Shown: positions 63,754 through 64,000 of the stretch, piece after piece
Position numbering within the stretch: the stretch's first letter is position 1
Layout: each line of letters begins with the position of its first letter
From: Paenimyroides viscosum
GTDB lineage: Bacteria; Bacteroidota; Bacteroidia; Flavobacteriales; Flavobacteriaceae
DNA length: 64,000 nt
Assembly: GCF_003858535.1 (NCBI RefSeq)
Contig: NZ_RQTJ01000010.1
Coordinates: 26,108 to 90,107 of the forward strand
Reading direction: 5' to 3'
Translations under genes and position numbers: made by a program
The notes under the pieces: model-generated
The model's database searches: none
The model's input: only the letters and a program-made list of their open reading frames with translations
What the model was told of the DNA's origin: nothing

Positions 63754-63848
63754 TCACCGAAAATGTGTTTCATGCACTAAGGTAGCCTTTGCTATGCTTT
63801 ATCTACGGAGCATCCTACCCTTTGCTATTTTAGAATATTTTTCGGTGA
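63754..63848. other. Nested inverted-repeat segment
   Basis: An outer 10-bp repeat TCACCGAAAA / TTTTCGGTGA (63754-63763 with 63839-63848) encloses GGTAG / CTACC (63781-63785 with 63815-63819) and within that ATGCT / AGCAT (63794-63798 with 63809-63813). The 10-mer cctttgctat also occurs twice (63786-63795 and 63819-63828). It may be a structured RNA or the site of an insertion. Confidence 0.4.
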
Positions 63849-64000
63849 CCCGTCCTAAAATAACTATACATATTTTAATTAAATCCTGTTATAGTTATAC
63901 ACCAATTGATCGTAATCCTAAACTTACTATACAAGTATGGATATACTAACTTAGCTTCTAGTTAAAGTTAAGCATAAAATCTTATTTTTGACGTATGAAA
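63846..64000 (+). mobile_element. Possible left end of an insertion sequence, running off the window
   Basis: Starting at tgacccgtcctaaaataac the sequence resembles the outer ends of IS3-group elements (TGACC-type terminus). It holds repeated ctatac / gtatag motifs (63865-63935) and reaches an ATG AAA at 63995 that may begin a transposase frame. The right part lies outside the window, so the call is tentative. Confidence 0.3.

Overview
The window comes from the chromosome of a member of the Bacteroidota, family Flavobacteriaceae. The grounds are an AT-rich sequence, promoter boxes of the TAnnTTTG type, almost no Shine-Dalgarno sequences, many SPII lipoproteins of the xxSC/xxAC kind, a TonB-dependent receptor with a carboxypeptidase-like N-terminal domain, a type IX secretion sorting domain, the gliding lipoprotein GldH, and family-typical genes (DUF4270, DUF5689, split ATP synthase operons). 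The genus cannot be fixed from the sequence alone. No rRNA, tRNA, CRISPR array or prophage was found.

Layout. 0-2.4 kb: 3' end of an F1F0 ATP synthase operon (atpA fragment, atpG) and a small lipoprotein. 2.4-13.2 kb: PAS-LuxR regulator, Kef-type antiporter with a GNAT enzyme, a TonB receptor/two-lipoprotein cassette divergent from a secreted EEP-family nuclease or phosphatase, and a T9SS-exported leucine-rich protein. 13.5-21.8 kb: ricT-gldH-PBP1A, the ScoAB CoA transferase, an AI-2E family permease and an rRNA methyltransferase. 22-27.6 kb: small lipoproteins, a GNAT-nitrilase fusion, and a compact minus-strand set of small membrane proteins that ends at a deletion-like junction. 27.7-35 kb: a second EEP protein, a giant outer-membrane protein, a His-rich lipoprotein and metG. 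35.3-44.4 kb: an accessory-looking stretch (DUF2891 lipoprotein, permease, HAD, frameshifted acetyltransferase and TPR lipoprotein, SSB paralogue, membrane protein, Fic protein, MORN-repeat lipoprotein). 44.6-63.1 kb: core metabolism (aspartate kinase, fbp, dCMP deaminase, S41 protease, atpDC, glmS, a GT5 synthase, panCD, radA) with one toxin-antitoxin pair and a MuiA-family protein. 63.2-64 kb: an XRE regulator, a structured intergenic segment and possibly the edge of an insertion sequence.

How the genes work together. Catalytic ATP synthase subunits are encoded in two places about 49 kb apart. ricT, gldH and mrcA are packed tightly, linking gliding and peptidoglycan synthesis by position. 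panC and panD form a pantothenate unit divergent from a starch-synthase-like gene that leads a minus-strand run with DUF4270 and glmS. The most unusual material is (1) three single-base frame disruptions within 3 kb (39.6-42.5 kb), (2) a junction at about 27.4 kb where two divergent genes have both lost their 5' ends, (3) a Fic gene whose promoter is followed by two identical 11-bp near-palindromes, (4) structured intergenic elements at 2.4, 32.7, 35.1 and 63.8 kb, and (5) a duplicated NPAHGQPGHRCDI motif in a His-rich lipoprotein. No complete, clearly new multi-gene system was recognised; these are the best leads.
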